Made by a program: the position numbers and the translations under genes
Origin: Prorocentrum cordatum
Lineage: Eukaryota > Sar > Dinophyceae > Prorocentrales > Prorocentraceae
DNA: 64,000 nucleotides
Direction of reading: 5' to 3'
NCBI GenBank assembly: GCA_963575745.1
Contig: CAUYUJ010019939.1
Span: 92,501 to 156,500 of the forward strand
The notes under the pieces: generated by a model
The model's database searches: none
Seen by the model: the letters and a program-made list of their open reading frames with translations, nothing else
What the model was told of the DNA's origin: nothing
Part shown: positions 10,646 through 20,137 of the stretch, piece after piece
Layout of the letters: every line of letters begins with the position of its first letter
How positions within the stretch are numbered: position 1 is the stretch's first letter

Positions 10646-11848
10646 GTGTCTTCACGTGTCGGGAACTGGGAGGCGATACTCGTTCGATTCTGTTTCGACC
10701 CGTTTCTGGGTGTTCGAGACTTTTTTGGGGATGTGGTCCTGAAGTGCGATGGGAGCAACATAAAAGGGATGTTGGACTTGAGATCCAGACGTGCGAGTGA
10801 CCTTTCGACACAGTGGCCACCGGTGCGCGGTTTTCCAGGGGCGCGTGGGCCAAGCACGCGGGCCGTCGCTGTCCCATCGCACGCAGCGATCGGTACGCCG
10901 CGCACCCGAGGTCACGGTTGCCTAGGGTCACTCTGGCGTGTAGCCGAGGTGTGGGCGGCAGATTATGTGGTTTCAGGGAGCGTGTTGCATGCCCATGCAT
11001 ATTACGGCTGTTGTTCGAAGAGGAAAAACAGCAGTACGTACCATAGTGTTTTGGCGCTCCGTGTGGAGCGCCAACAGTTTATGGTTATGGCGTGTTGGTT
11101 CTTCTTCCAGACGTGGCATCTCGATGCAGGCGCGAATTTCGCGTCAGCTTCAGTTCGCCTAGTAGCTGTCTTGCGCGCCGTGGCAGCCGTTCGCAGGAAG
11201 TGCCAGTCTCGGGGTACGTCCGTCTGGACATCGAGACGCCGACGAAGGTCCCCAGTCTTGACTGACTGCATTAGCATTGTGTGGGCATTGACGTTCCTGC
11301 AACAATGCAGCTTGAGCGTGGTAGTGGTTTGCAGTAGCCATTCCTGCACGAGTCTTATGGAGATGAGCTTCGTCAGAGTGCTTGGCTTGTGCGCGTGTGT
11401 GCAGCACTTCTATTGCCCATCTTGCTCGTCTTTCCACGGACTGGCCAACGCAGCACATTGTTGGCTAGGCAGATCGCCTTTTCGGGGGACAAGGGTCAAG
11501 CAGTTGACGGTGGACGATGGCGATAGCAGTTGCAAGTTTTTTTTATTGCACGGAGGTGCCTTTCACACTGAACTCTACTTGTCCATCGCGTGTCATGTAT
11601 GTGATGCCGTTACCTTCCATGTTATTCCGTGCCTTGTTTCGAAGGACGACTGCTCCATCTACGAAGCGTCCTGCGAGTTGGACTTGCGGCCGTTGTCAGA
11701 ACTCCCGTACTGCACTCAGGGCAAGGAATTCAACGACGATGGACAGAGGCGTCGCATATATATATATATATATATATATACATACAGCAGCGGATGCTCA
11801 GCATTTCATGTAAACTCGTCTCTGGAAATGGGATACATTTCTCTATAG
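10646..11848 (+). CDS. Long unassigned open frame
   Basis: A 400-codon frame in DNA that is not extremely GC-rich, so its length is not trivially explained by stop-codon scarcity. The translation is cysteine- and serine-rich and ends after an (IY)n run made by the TA microsatellite at 11756-11781. The first part lies in dispersed repeat Fam-R and a short Fam-F hairpin (11017-11108) is embedded. I recognise no domain, signal peptide or catalytic motif. Minus-strand frames of 204 and 241 codons overlap it or its upstream part. Most likely a fortuitous frame across repeats, possibly a lineage-specific protein; function unknown. Confidence 0.2.
   Translation: MSSRVGNWEAILVRFCFDPFLGVRDFFGDVVLKCDGSNIKGMLDLRSRRASDLSTQWPPVRGFPGARGPSTRAVAVPSHAAIGTPRTRGHGCLGSLWRVAEVWAADYVVSGSVLHAHAYYGCCSKRKNSSTYHSVLALRVERQQFMVMACWFFFQTWHLDAGANFASASVRLVAVLRAVAAVRRKCQSRGTSVWTSRRRRRSPVLTDCISIVWALTFLQQCSLSVVVVCSSHSCTSLMEMSFVRVLGLCACVQHFYCPSCSSFHGLANAAHCWLGRSPFRGTRVKQLTVDDGDSSCKFFLLHGGAFHTELYLSIACHVCDAVTFHVIPCLVSKDDCSIYEASCELDLRPLSELPYCTQGKEFNDDGQRRRIYIYIYIYTYSSGCSAFHVNSSLEMGYISL
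10660..10775. repeat. Dispersed repeat Fam-R copy 1
   Basis: GGGAGGCGATACTCGTTCG ... GGGGATGTGGTCCTGAAGTG ... AACATAAAA closely parallels 58522-58625. It supplies the first ~40 codons of the open frame at 10646-11848. Confidence 0.7.
11017..11108. mobile_element. Minimal foldback element, Fam-F
   Basis: Arms GAAGAGGAAAAACAGCAG ... GTTTTGGCGCTCC and its complement GGAGCGCCAACAGTTTATG ... TTCTTCTTCC with almost no loop. A shortened version of the long foldbacks at 4110 and 6623. Confidence 0.65.
11756..11781. repeat. (TA)n microsatellite
   Basis: Twelve or so TA dinucleotides followed by CATACAG. Confidence 0.95.
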
Positions 11849-12000
11849 GGGACTGCACGAGCGTTGTGCGTTGCACGCGCTGCGTGCGCAGTGGTCTGTG
11901 CGCCATTCCGACGAGTGAGCGTGCTTGTTCGTGTGCGTGTGCGTGCCGCTATGATGTCAGCCCGATTCGATGTTCATTACTGCCCGACCCGATTTTCAGT

Positions 12001-12182
12001 ATCGTTTAACCGACCCCCATCCCCGTCCTCATCCCCCCTTCGAGACCCCCACCAAATTACCACCCCAGTTGGGGATACGCCCCTCGAAACCAGGAGGGCA
12101 CGGCCTATATCCCCATCCAGGGAGTTACATCGGCCAGTGGGGCCCAGGCCACGCCGCTGGGCATGGGGGTCGGATTCACGAT
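12001..12182. mobile_element. MITE-like element, Fam-I copy 1
   Basis: Left end ATCGTTTAACCGACCCCCAT, right end GGGGGTCGGATTCACGAT. Internal CCAGTTGGGGATACGCCCC and GCCAGTGGGGCCCAGGCC are shared with 23290-23470. Confidence 0.8.
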
Positions 12183-12189
12183 GCTCAGA

Positions 12190-12320
12190 TGTCTATCCTC
12201 CTCCTCCTCCTCTTCCGCCTCCTCCTCCTCTTCCTCCTCCTCTCTCCTCCTCCTCCTCTCCCTCCTCCTCCTCCTCCTCCTCCTCCTCCTCCTCCTCCTC
12301 CTCCTCCTCCTCCTCCTCCC
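12190..12320. repeat. (CTC)n polypyrimidine tract
   Basis: CTC triplets with TTCCTC and CGCCTC interruptions, abutting Fam-I. Confidence 0.95.
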
Positions 12321-12421
12321 ACCGATCACTGTTCCTCGCCCGCGAGGGCCTCATCGTGGGGCCTCTGGCGGCCGCCGAGGGTCTCCGAAGGCGGCCGCCG
12401 GAGGACCGGGCCTCGGACACA

Positions 12422-12655
12422 CGGCCCCTGCGCGATCGGGCTCCAGCACGACGCCGCCGCCGCGCGAGCGCCCAGCTCGAGGAGACCTGCGCGCCACTGG
12501 GCGGCGTCTAAGGACTGCGCGGCTCCTCCAAGGGCGCCATCGGGTTCCAGCACAGAGGCGCCTGGCGGCCCCGGCGCGGTCGGGCTCCAGCGCGACGCCG
12601 CCGCCGCGCGAGCGCCCAGCTCGAGGAGACCGGCGCGCCACTGCGCGGCGTCTCT
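12422..12655. repeat. Duplicated ~87-bp GC-rich block
   Basis: A block running GATCGGGCTCCAGCACGACG to GGCGGCGTCT at 12422-12511 recurs at 12570-12655 with few changes. Both contain GCGAGCGCCCAGCTCGAGGA. Frames through it are unrecognised. Confidence 0.7.
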
Positions 12656-12783
12656 GAGGGCAGGCCCCCCCGGGCTCCCAGAAAGAAGCGCTGGGCTCCG
12701 CCCTGCCGCCCGCCGGCGGCTGCGGCGTGCTCGGGCGGGGATGCGTCGAGAATCTCTGACAAGGGGTCCACGTGTGCAGCCGA

Positions 12784-12897
12784 CCCCCTGCCCCCCTCGG
12801 TTTCTGCGGGGGATGGTGGGGTTCGCTGCGCTCGGGAGCTCCCGAGCGAAAGTGAGCCCCGCCCTCCCCCTCAGAAATCGTGGGGGGCAGGGGTGGG
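12784..12897. repeat. Foldback (inverted repeat), ~57-bp arms
   Basis: Arms begin CCCCTGCCCCCCTCGGTTTC and, on the other strand, CCCCTGCCCCCCACGATTTC; the centre is the palindrome CGCTCGGGAGCTCCCGAGCG. Could extrude as a hairpin. Single copy here. Confidence 0.75.
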
Positions 12898-12923
12898 GTT
12901 CGCATGTGGCTTCCTGTCTGAAC

Positions 12924-13010
12924 TCTGGCGGTCCTGGAGGATGTATCAATCGGGCGCCGCGGCCTTCTCGGAGCGCTCCAGAACGCTCCGAGAGCGTTCC
13001 AGGCAGGCGG
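12924..13010. repeat. Dispersed palindromic repeat Fam-S copy 1
   Basis: GGAGGATGTATC...GGGCGCCGCGGCC then alternating GAGCGCTCCAGAACGCTC words. Related to 44915-45010, 49045-49110 and 53172-53250. Confidence 0.6.
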
Positions 13011-13424
13011 CTACCCCAGACAACACGATTGCATATTAGTGGGCAGGTGTTTTCTTGCTCCCATGCCGGAACGCCGAAGCCAACAATACGATTTACCTCA
13101 ACTCGGACTACAAATTTGTATCTCTACACATGCTCTTCAAAATGTTAAGCACCAACACAGACTGCCGCCAACGACCGACCAGGCAAAGCACCAACCAGGA
13201 ACATAGACGCACCGACCCCAACGGGTATCGACATCACCTGGGCTCCTAGCTGCAACGCGAATTTATGCCAATTTACCTGGACGATCTCAACAAATTGCCC
13301 AGCTACCTGCGGCAAGTCCCGCCACCGTGCCAGTCCAACATTCGGTTGGCGACGTTGCGAGGGGGCATGGGAGGCCGTCACGAGTGACACCGCGTGTCCC
13401 TAGGCTCGGGAGAGCCGTGATGCG
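13011..13424. other. No supported gene
   Basis: AT-richer stretch including AAATTTGTATCTCTACACATG. Short frames only. Confidence 0.5.
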
Positions 13425-13845
13425 GATTATGAGGGTGATGAGGGTGATGATGATGTTGATGTTGATGATGGTGGTGGTGATGAGGATGGCGACAGCGATG
13501 ATGACGACGATGTTGATGAAGCTGATTATGATGATGCTCCTGATGCTAATGCTGATGATGGCGGTGAGATGGTGGTGATGCCGATATTGATGATGATGTT
13601 GATGATGATGATGGTGGTGATGGTGATGATGATGACGAGGATGGAATGGTGATGATGATGGGGATGCTGATGAGGATGATGACGGTGATGGTGATGGTGA
13701 TGGTGTTGACGATGGTGATGGTGTTGGCAGTGATGATGCTGCTGATGATGATACTGATGATGATGAGTTTGACGATGATGAGTATGATGTTGTTTTTGAT
13801 GATGTTGATGATGATGATGCTGCTGATGATGATGATTATTATCCG
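13425..13845. repeat. Degenerate GAT/GGT trinucleotide array
   Basis: About 420 bp dominated by GATGAT, GATGGT and GTTGAT on the + strand, giving long Met/Asp or Ile/His frames on the two strands. Confidence 0.9.
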
Positions 13846-13906
13846 TAAGGGCTTCGCCCCCTGCCGCCGGCCCCCTCTCTCGGAGAATGGGCCATGGAAG
13901 AGCAGG

Positions 13907-14453
13907 TTTTGGACCCTGACCCCGCGGATCTGCGTGAGGGGTGGCACCGAATTTCAGAAATGTGGCAAATCCCATGTGTTTTTGGACCCTGACCCCGCGG
14001 ATCTGCGTGAGGGGTGGCACCGAATTTCAGAAATGTGGCAAATCCCATGTGTTTTTGGACCCTGACCCCGCGGATCTGCGTGAGGGGTGGCACCGAATTT
14101 CAGAAATGTGGCAAATCCCCTGTGTTTTTGGACCCTGACCCCGCGGATCTGCGTGAGGGGTGGCACCGAATTTCAGAAATGTGGCAAATCCCCTGTGTTT
14201 TTGGACCCTGACCCCGCGGATCTGCGTGAGGGGTGGCACCGAATTTCAGAAATGTGGCAAATCCCCTGTGTTTTTGGACCCTGACCCCGCGGATCTGCGT
14301 GAGGGGTGGCACCGAATTTCAGAAATGTGGCAAATCCCCTGTGTTTTTGGACCCTGACCCCGCGGATCTGCGTGAGGGGTGGCACCGAATTTCAGAAATG
14401 TGGCAAATCCCATGTGTTTTTGGACCCTGACCCCGCGGATCTGCGTGAGGGGT
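13907..14453. repeat. 73-bp satellite, ~7.5 units
   Basis: Seven full and one partial head-to-tail copies of a 73-bp unit starting TTTTGGACCCTGACCCCGCG and ending ATGTGGCAAATCCC(A/C)TGTG. Units are nearly identical; a C/A change before TGTG separates outer from inner copies. The last unit breaks off after GTGAGGGGT. Confidence 0.97.
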
Positions 14454-14527
14454 TTCGATTTTGAGCCCCCCCAGCAATTCAGACAACGCGCCCAGGTGGT
14501 GCTACAAATCTGGTTTGGGCCTCCCTC

Positions 14528-14675
14528 CCCTCGCGCGGTCAATTCACTAGTTACAGTAACCAGCAAGAAGCAGAACTGTAACACTGGAAACTACAAACTA
14601 CAACTGGTACAGGAAACTGCGAATCACGGGCCTACAGCCTGGTGGCCCCACAAGGGGGCCGGCGGATCCTCGACG
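14528..14675. repeat. Dispersed repeat Fam-Q copy 2
   Basis: CCCTCGCGCG ... AGAACTGTAACACTGGAAAC ... GGTGGCCCCACAAGGGGGCC, the partner of 9408-9562. Confidence 0.65.
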
Positions 14676-14780
14676 TCAGGACCAACTGCAAAACGATGGC
14701 GTACCAAAAATGAGGAGGTTTCAAATGGTCCGTCGCAGAGAGCCTCGGATCTCGCATTGCCCCGCAGCAGGGCCTGTCGT

Positions 14781-15190
14781 CTAGGGTGCTTCGCAGGGAG
14801 GCTTCCTGCACAGCGCATGCCTAGCAATCTCGGGATTCGACGTCAATTGAACATAAACAACTGTTGCTTCATCATCGGCGGCTGTATCGACTGTGTCTAG
14901 AGCGGACGAGGCCTCCACCTCGCGAAATTCCTTTGCATGCGCTGGCACGGTAGGAGGATGCGGTTGAGGCTCAAGAGGAGGGGTGATGTAAGAAGCAGAT
15001 ATTGCTCTGCTGCTAGATGGGAGGCCTTCGCCTCGAACGAAACTTGCGCTGCGGCGGGTATCATCTCTGCGAATCACTGCTCTGGAGTGGCTAGTGCCAT
15101 CTCTGTGAATCGCTGCTCTGGCCTGGCTGGTACCACCTAGTTGACTCACTGCTCTTGCCTGGCTGGTAGCATCTCGTCGAATCACTGCTC
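14781..15190 (-). CDS. 3' coding block of unknown minus-strand gene
   Basis: Open frame ending in a stop at 14781-14783. Its translation holds four diverged copies of a ~15-residue repeat (RAVIRRDATSQA-like, 15060-15190) followed by a Pro-rich then acidic tail (residue text near PPLEPQPHPPTVPAHA and ALDTVDTAADDEATVVY). Its frame differs from the block at 15215-15850; a GAG|GTGAGC donor-like site sits at 15209-15214, so an intron or a frameshift separates them. No homologue recognised. Confidence 0.4.
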
Positions 15191-15214
15191 GAGCGTCTCC
15201 AGCCGGTGGCTCAC

Positions 15215-15850
15215 CTCCTCCTCTGGCCAGCCCACCGGCGCAACGCCCTTGTGGGGGGTCGACTGGCCCTCTGAAGCCGAAGCGCGGGTTGTCAAGCCGC
15301 GGCCTTCCCACATCGGCGTGCCAATGACCAGCTTCGGCTTGTCTTCGTCGTAGCAGCCTTCGAGGCGGACGAACGAAATGACCTCCAGGAGGTCGTCCTT
15401 GCTGATCTCCACCTCGGCGTCCATGGCCTCGGGCTCCGCGCGGGCCAGGTAGTTCTGGATGGCGCCCTTCATCTGGCCGCCCACGTCGCACTTCAGCAGG
15501 CCCTCCAGAGCCGCGAGCGCGAGGGACGGAGCGGGGGACCCGATCTCCTGCAGGCGCTTCTTGTCCTCGGCGGTGCCGCTCCTCCTGAGCGAGTCCAACG
15601 TGTGCCTGTAGCCCTCGAGCTCGCTGGCGTTCGCCGTGATCACTGGATGCTCGCTGCTCCTCGTGTACGTGTCGATGCCGATGCTGCTGTTCAACCTCGT
15701 CTTGTGCGTCGCCTGCAGGAGGAGCTTCCGCGTCGAGCGGAGCGGCGCCAGCAGGCTCTTGCCCTTGCTGCTCGACGCGTCTTCTCGCTGTGGCCGCCCC
15801 TGCGCCCGCGACGGCCTCCTCGGCGCTGCTGGCGCCGGCGAGGTTGTTGG
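15215..15850 (-). CDS. Main coding block of unknown minus-strand gene
   Basis: This is the most protein-like non-transposon frame in the window: balanced composition, helical character and no low complexity. Recognisable stretches include TANASELEGYRHTLDSLRR, GTAEDKKRLQEIGSPAPS, CDVGGQMKGAIQNYLARAE and EISKDDLLEVISFVRLEGC. The reliable part is 15215-15694; upstream to about 15850 the frame stays open but becomes Ser/Arg-rich. No ATG chosen, because exons lie upstream. I do not recognise the family. It continues past a GTGAGC donor-like site to a stop 30 bp later, favouring an intron there. Confidence 0.5.
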
Positions 15851-15925
15851 GGCTCGGCCGCGGGCTCGCCTCCGCCCTCGGCCCTCGTCCCCCTCCAGCG
15901 GTCACGCTGGATCCTCCTGCGCTGG

Positions 15926-16109
15926 TACAGTCGGGGCCCTGAAGAGGGAACCCTTTTCGTTGGGGGAGGGGGCTCGGTGTTCCTTGGTTGTTCTGCGGTT
16001 TGCCTTCGGTTTTCCCGAGGTTTCCCATATGGGAAATCGAAGTCCAACTTGTGGGAGAAAGGGGCCTCGTTCCTTATTTGGAGTTCCTTAGGTCAACGCC
16101 CCCACTGTA
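15926..16109. mobile_element. MITE-like element, Fam-C copy 2, in intron-like position
   Basis: Ends TACAGTCGGGGCCCTGAAG and AACGCCCCCACTGTA with flanking TA, oriented opposite to the 9141 copy. On the minus strand the upstream coding block runs directly into GTACAGT (phase 0), and the far end reads ACTGTACCAG, so a GT-AG intron with the element inside is possible. Confidence 0.85.
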
Positions 16110-16409
16110 CGCGCGGTGAGCGCGAGCGTTGGCCCGCTGCTCCGCTCCTAGGGTGTGGGCCTGGAGCTCGCGGTGCCCTGGCCGCCGATGCTGACACCGT
16201 TGCCTCGCCCTCGGGCCTGGAGCCGTCGCCAGAGGCCTTCGAGTCCTTGGAGGAGTCCAGGGGGGGCCGCCAGCTCGCTCGCTCGGGCGTCATCTCTGGC
16301 GTCAGCAGGCCGAGGAGGAAGTGGTAGCGGTAGCCGTTCTCGGTGTCGCGCTTGCTGCGTCGGGAGCTGCTGCCCGCGGAGGTGTGTCTGCGAGCTGGTC
16401 GAGGCCGTC
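16110..16409 (-). CDS. Internal coding block of unknown minus-strand gene
   Basis: Frame with protein-like text RRSKRDTENGYRYHFLLGLL, then TPEMTPERASWRPPLDSSKD and a Ser/Ala/Pro-rich tail that stays open until the Fam-C element. It lies between two MITE-like elements (16420-16615 and 15926-16109). If it is an exon its 3' end is CGC|GTACAG at 16109/16110. Function unknown. Confidence 0.45.
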
Positions 16410-16419
16410 GTGCTCGTTC

Positions 16420-16615
16420 GATGCTCGTTTCGGGAACCTTCCTGGAGCCCACCTAACGGATCTGTTCGACCCCAGTTCGACTCAAGTTCGACTCAAGTTC
16501 GATTCAGGTTCGACTCAGGTTCGACTCAGGGTCGACCCAAATCGACTGACGTTCGACGCAGCTTCGACGCACGAGTGGAGCGAGTGGCTCCAGGAAGGTC
16601 CCCAGAACGAGCATC
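16420..16615. mobile_element. MITE-like element, Fam-D copy 1
   Basis: Ends GATGCTCGTTTCGGGAACC and GGTCCCCAGAACGAGCATC (about 30 bp terminal inverted repeats including CCTTCCTGGAGCC). The interior is a run of GTTCGACTCA decamers. Second copy at 45273-45479. Separates two coding blocks of the minus-strand gene. Confidence 0.85.
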
Positions 16616-16617
16616 CA

Positions 16618-16817
16618 AGCCTCTCAGGTAGGTCACTGCCAACGATGCGATCCATGGAGCGGCGAAGCTCTGCACGGACTTCGAGTGTGTCTTCTATCGC
16701 GCGGGCGGGTCCGGCGAGTGTCCGAGGCCGGCGCAGCGCTGGCTCGCGCGGGAGGGCCGAGCGAGGCGTGGGCCTCCTGACAACGGGCTTGAGCAACGAT
16801 CCCGACTCCGCCTCCAC
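16618..16817 (-). CDS. 5'-most visible coding block of unknown minus-strand gene
   Basis: Reads out of a GAG-repeat tract (16803-16890, would encode poly-Glu) into GSLLKPVVRRPTPRS, then ARAIEDTLEVRAELRRSMDR and IVGSDLPE before meeting the Fam-D element. Composition fits a basic, Pro-containing linker followed by a helix. Upstream start not found. Grouped with the downstream blocks only by strand, order and spacing. Confidence 0.4.
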
Positions 16818-16890
16818 CTCCTCCTCCCCCTCCTCCTCCTCCTCCTCCGCCTCCTCCTCCTCCTCCGCCTCCTCCGCCTCCTCCGCGGAG
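16803..16890. repeat. (CTC)n tract, possible poly-Glu coding
   Basis: CTC/CGCCTC triplets. On the minus strand the phase that continues into the coding block below 16818 reads Glu/Ala. Confidence 0.85.
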
Positions 16891-16949
16891 GGCGAGACGA
16901 CTGGTCCAGGGCACAGTCACGTAGTGGACATGATGAACGCGTTGTAGGT

Positions 16950-18450
16950 GCTCATGGGTATACGCGATGAGCAAGGTCTGGAACGCACCTGCCTGCCTGC
17001 CATGCTCGTCGTGAATGCCGTACCGCGCGATCTGTGCCAGGGAATGTAGTAGTTTGACACACGATACATGTGTTGTCCATACGAAGCGTTGTGGGAACCG
17101 AAGGCAACCCATGCCCCTGCTTCCTGCCTCTGGCTTGGTGGGTCACAAGCTGTTCGAGCGTTCCGAACCGCTTTCTGCACACGTTGATGGTACACCGAAG
17201 GGGCGGCTCGTCTCGCCATCTGCGTCCGTCTCGTCGTACGTCGCCGCCGGGTGGGGGGAGGAACGGATGGTGCTGGCTTCTGGAGGGGCCCCTTGAGCTT
17301 GGCATCGCTCGGACGTGTGCATTTTTCCTTCGGCGAGGGCCATCAAGGAGCATCCTTGATCCTTTGGCGAAAAAAACACGCCCAGTAGGAAGACCTGAGG
17401 GCCCGAGCATCACGATACAAGAACGCCTCACGGGCTCCAGCCATCTTCCCAAGGGTGGTGCACGACTCGAGGCTGCCACGCTTCCTGGAAGCTCTCGCCT
17501 ATCGAACGGGAGGCCAGGCACAAACAGTCGTCCGCGAGCTGCTTTGCCCACGGGTGCACGTTCGGATCAGTCGAGATCTCGCCTTGCGAATTAAGGGTGC
17601 CAGCATAGACGGGGTGGTTGATTGTGGCCGCATGTTTTTCGAAGTTGCATCGGCCAAAAACGCAGCGAGAAAATGGCCGTGATGGTCGTGCGAACTGATT
17701 CTGTCTTGCCACCAGGTTAGCCTGCGCACGAGAAGTTCAATCGCCGATGGAGCGATCTGCCATTCAACAAACAGCTGACGGGCAGTGAGTGACCGATGTA
17801 CACGCGGCTCATCCTCCTGGTGCGCGGCGCTTCTCATCATAGTTCGTAGTTTACGTGCAAGTGAACTGTCTAGTCGACGGAGCTCCTTGGGGGTCAACCC
17901 GTAGCTGTCGAGGCTCGACCGGGCGCGCCCCGCGATGGTAGAAACCAATGATGGTCGTTTTGCCTTCCAGGGACCTCCAGGGAATCTGTAGCCCCCAAGT
18001 CTGAACCATCCTACTTTCCCATGTTGAATGGCCTCGGCTCACGACGGTTATTGTTAGCGACATGTACACATCTTCCGAGATGGACCAGGTCCTGGATCGC
18101 GTTCCCCGAGATGTTCCTTTCTGCGTCCTTGGTGGCCCCGTGAGTGCCTAGAGAGACCAGGGTGTCCTGCTTACTGAAGTTATGGGCGTAGCCGCCAGCC
18201 TCCAGGGCCTTCGAGAGCGTGTGGTTGTCTAAATGAGCTATCTGCAACGCTTGTAGGGCCGCACCGTCGGGCACCAAGAGGATTGTTGACTAGATCATCA
18301 ATGAACGTGCCGATGTGCGCGTCGAACGATTCGGCGGAGAACGGGCACTGGACTCGAAAAGGGTTTCCCTGGACCTCGGCCACCTTTTGACATCATTTTG
18401 GAAACCAGAGGGTAAACCGACTCCATAAAAAGCTCGGGTTCGCTTGAGTC
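16950..18450 (-). pseudogene. Degenerate LINE-type reverse transcriptase with C-terminal zinc fingers
   Basis: Minus-strand fragments in several frames follow the order of a non-LTR retrotransposon ORF. FDAHIGTFIDDL (about 18290-18325) carries the RT catalytic DD; it is followed in another frame by LEAGGYAHNFSKQDTLVSL, then VHLGRC (about 18080), then SSLARKLRTMMRSA and APSAIELLVRRLTWWQDRI (17650-17850), typical of the post-RT region. Near 17000-17250 come two Cys/His motifs, CTINVCRKRFGTLEQLVTH and CIVCQTTTF...H...C. At least three frame changes and an inserted Fam-E half (17299-17383) mark it as dead. The catalytic subdomains before FIDDL are not recognisable. Known pattern of protist LINEs; assignment by motif only. 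Confidence 0.65.
17299..17383. mobile_element. Fam-E fragment (left half)
   Basis: GGCATCGCTCGGACGTGTGC ... CATCCTTGATCCTTTGGCG; right terminus absent. Sits inside the LINE remnant. Confidence 0.7.
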
Positions 18451-19010
18451 TCCCATACTTCCGCCCGTTCCTGGCCGAAGGGCACTGCTGGCGCCAGACG
18501 CCTTGAGATACACGACTGCATCGGCGCGATGCTGCTCAACTAGAGGTTGGAAGTGTTCGTCATCACATCGAACTGTGTGGGCTGCCACCAATCGCTCATG
18601 GGCTCCTGTGGCGAATGCGTTGCGCATGCCGCAGGACTTCGCCAGGAAGGAGAGTCGGGCTGCTCGCAGCTTCCATCTGAGACGTTTCGCAATCAGCATC
18701 AAGGATTCGCGTCGGCGTGCGTAGATCACTCCGTATGCCCATGGTGGTGGCGTATGTGGGGGCTCCGTACTGGACGAGGCCCACGCTAAGATACAGTCTC
18801 CAAAAATGATCGAAGCAATGTAATAGCCGTACGCATGAATGCATATCCTGAGTCACGTTGCCAGTGTGGCTCGTGCCCTTGTGGCCGATGGCTGCCGCCT
18901 GGCTGGTGAAGGCCTGGGCAGGTAGTGAGCCACAGCGGTGGATGTGGGCGGGCAGACTCACGAAGGCCCGGATGGTATATGAGGTGTCGTGGTCGATCGT
19001 GAGCTTCCGC
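18451..19010. other. Possible upstream LINE remnant, unresolved
   Basis: Minus-strand frames here contain fragments such as HAGAPT/VQYGAPTYATT and LRWKLRAARLSFLAK but no motif decides whether they belong to the LINE remnant. Confidence 0.3.
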
Positions 19011-19184
19011 GAGTGGTGATGTTGATGATGCCGATGATGATGCTGATGCTGATGCTGATGATGCTGAAGATGATGCTGATGATGCTGATGGTGATGCTGA
19101 TGATGATGTTGATGATGATGATGCTGCTGATGATGATGCTGATGATGCTGATGATGATGCTGATGATGATGATGATGATGATGC

Positions 19185-19268
<84 letters not shown>
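19011..19268. repeat. (GAT)n microsatellite
   Basis: GATGCT/GATGAT mixture becoming pure GAT for the last ~110 bp; encodes poly-His, poly-Ser or poly-Met in chance frames. Confidence 0.97.
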
Positions 19269-20008
19269 CATTCGTTTGGGCCGTCTTGGTGCTGCCATGG
19301 CCTCCTGTGAGGCAGTCTTTGGGTCAATTGGACCCTCTTGGACCGTTTTGGGGCCCTCTTACGCTGGCTTGGGGTTCCTTTTGGACGTCTCGGGGCCCTC
19401 TAGCCGTAAGGTGGGTGTCTAGGGGCCGTCGTGGCGGCGCTTTTAATTGTCGAAGGGCCGTCTAAGGCCGTCTTGGGTACCACTAGAGGCCTCCTTGGGC
19501 CGTCTTGGGGCCGTCTTGGATGCCTTTTGGGCCATCGTGGGGCCCTCATGGGTCTTCTTGAGCTGAGGGCTGCCCAAACGAACGAGAATGCAAATCACAT
19601 TCAAAGACCCAACGCAATTTAATGAGTTTGGCTTCTTCTGACCCTGTTGGGGATCCTCTTGATGCCATTGTGAGCCCTTTTGGCGGCATCTTGGGCAGTC
19701 TTACATGGACACTTGGCCGCGTCGGGACCACCTTTGGCCGCCTTCGCGGCATATTGGGCCATGCTGGTGTCCCCGCCTGGGGATGCGGGAAGAGCACACT
19801 CCTCGAGCGGGTACGCGTGGGATGAGGGGTCCAGGAGTTGGCAGCCACGCGGGGAGTGCGCGAGCCTTTGGCCCCAATCCTCGAGCGGGCGTGCACGAAA
19901 GGAGGGCCCAGGCGCCAGCTGCCAAGCGGGAAGTGCACCGTCCTCGAGCAGGCGCGCGTGCAATGAGGGTGCAGGCGTTAGCTGCCATGCGGGAGGTGCA
20001 CCATCCTC
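19269..20008. repeat. GGCCGTCTTGG minisatellite-like stretch
   Basis: Imperfect repeats of CTTGGGGCCGTC and GGCCCTC to about 19760, then a ~60-bp diverged tandem repeat with words CCTCGAGC(G/A)GGC and GGAGTTGGCAGCC (19795-20008). Confidence 0.5.
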
Positions 20009-20137
20009 TTGGCATCGCTCGGACGTGTGCGTTTTTCCTTCGGCGAGGACCATCGAGGAGCATCCTTGATCACTTGGCGAAGAAAGCCACGCACGAAACC
20101 GAAAAAAACACGGAATGGACGTCCGAGCGATGGCGAG
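20009..20137. mobile_element. MITE-like element, Fam-E copy (intact)
   Basis: TTGGCATCGCTCGGACGTGT ... GGACGTCCGAGCGATGGCGA, the cleanest full-length copy. Interior GAGGAGCATCCTTGATCACT. Confidence 0.85.

Noticed and set aside
13907-14453. CRISPR-like array
   Set aside because: Units are contiguous 73-bp copies with no variable spacers, in a eukaryotic context.
17070-17594. 174-codon plus-strand frame
   Set aside because: Antisense of the LINE remnant whose minus strand carries the finger motifs.
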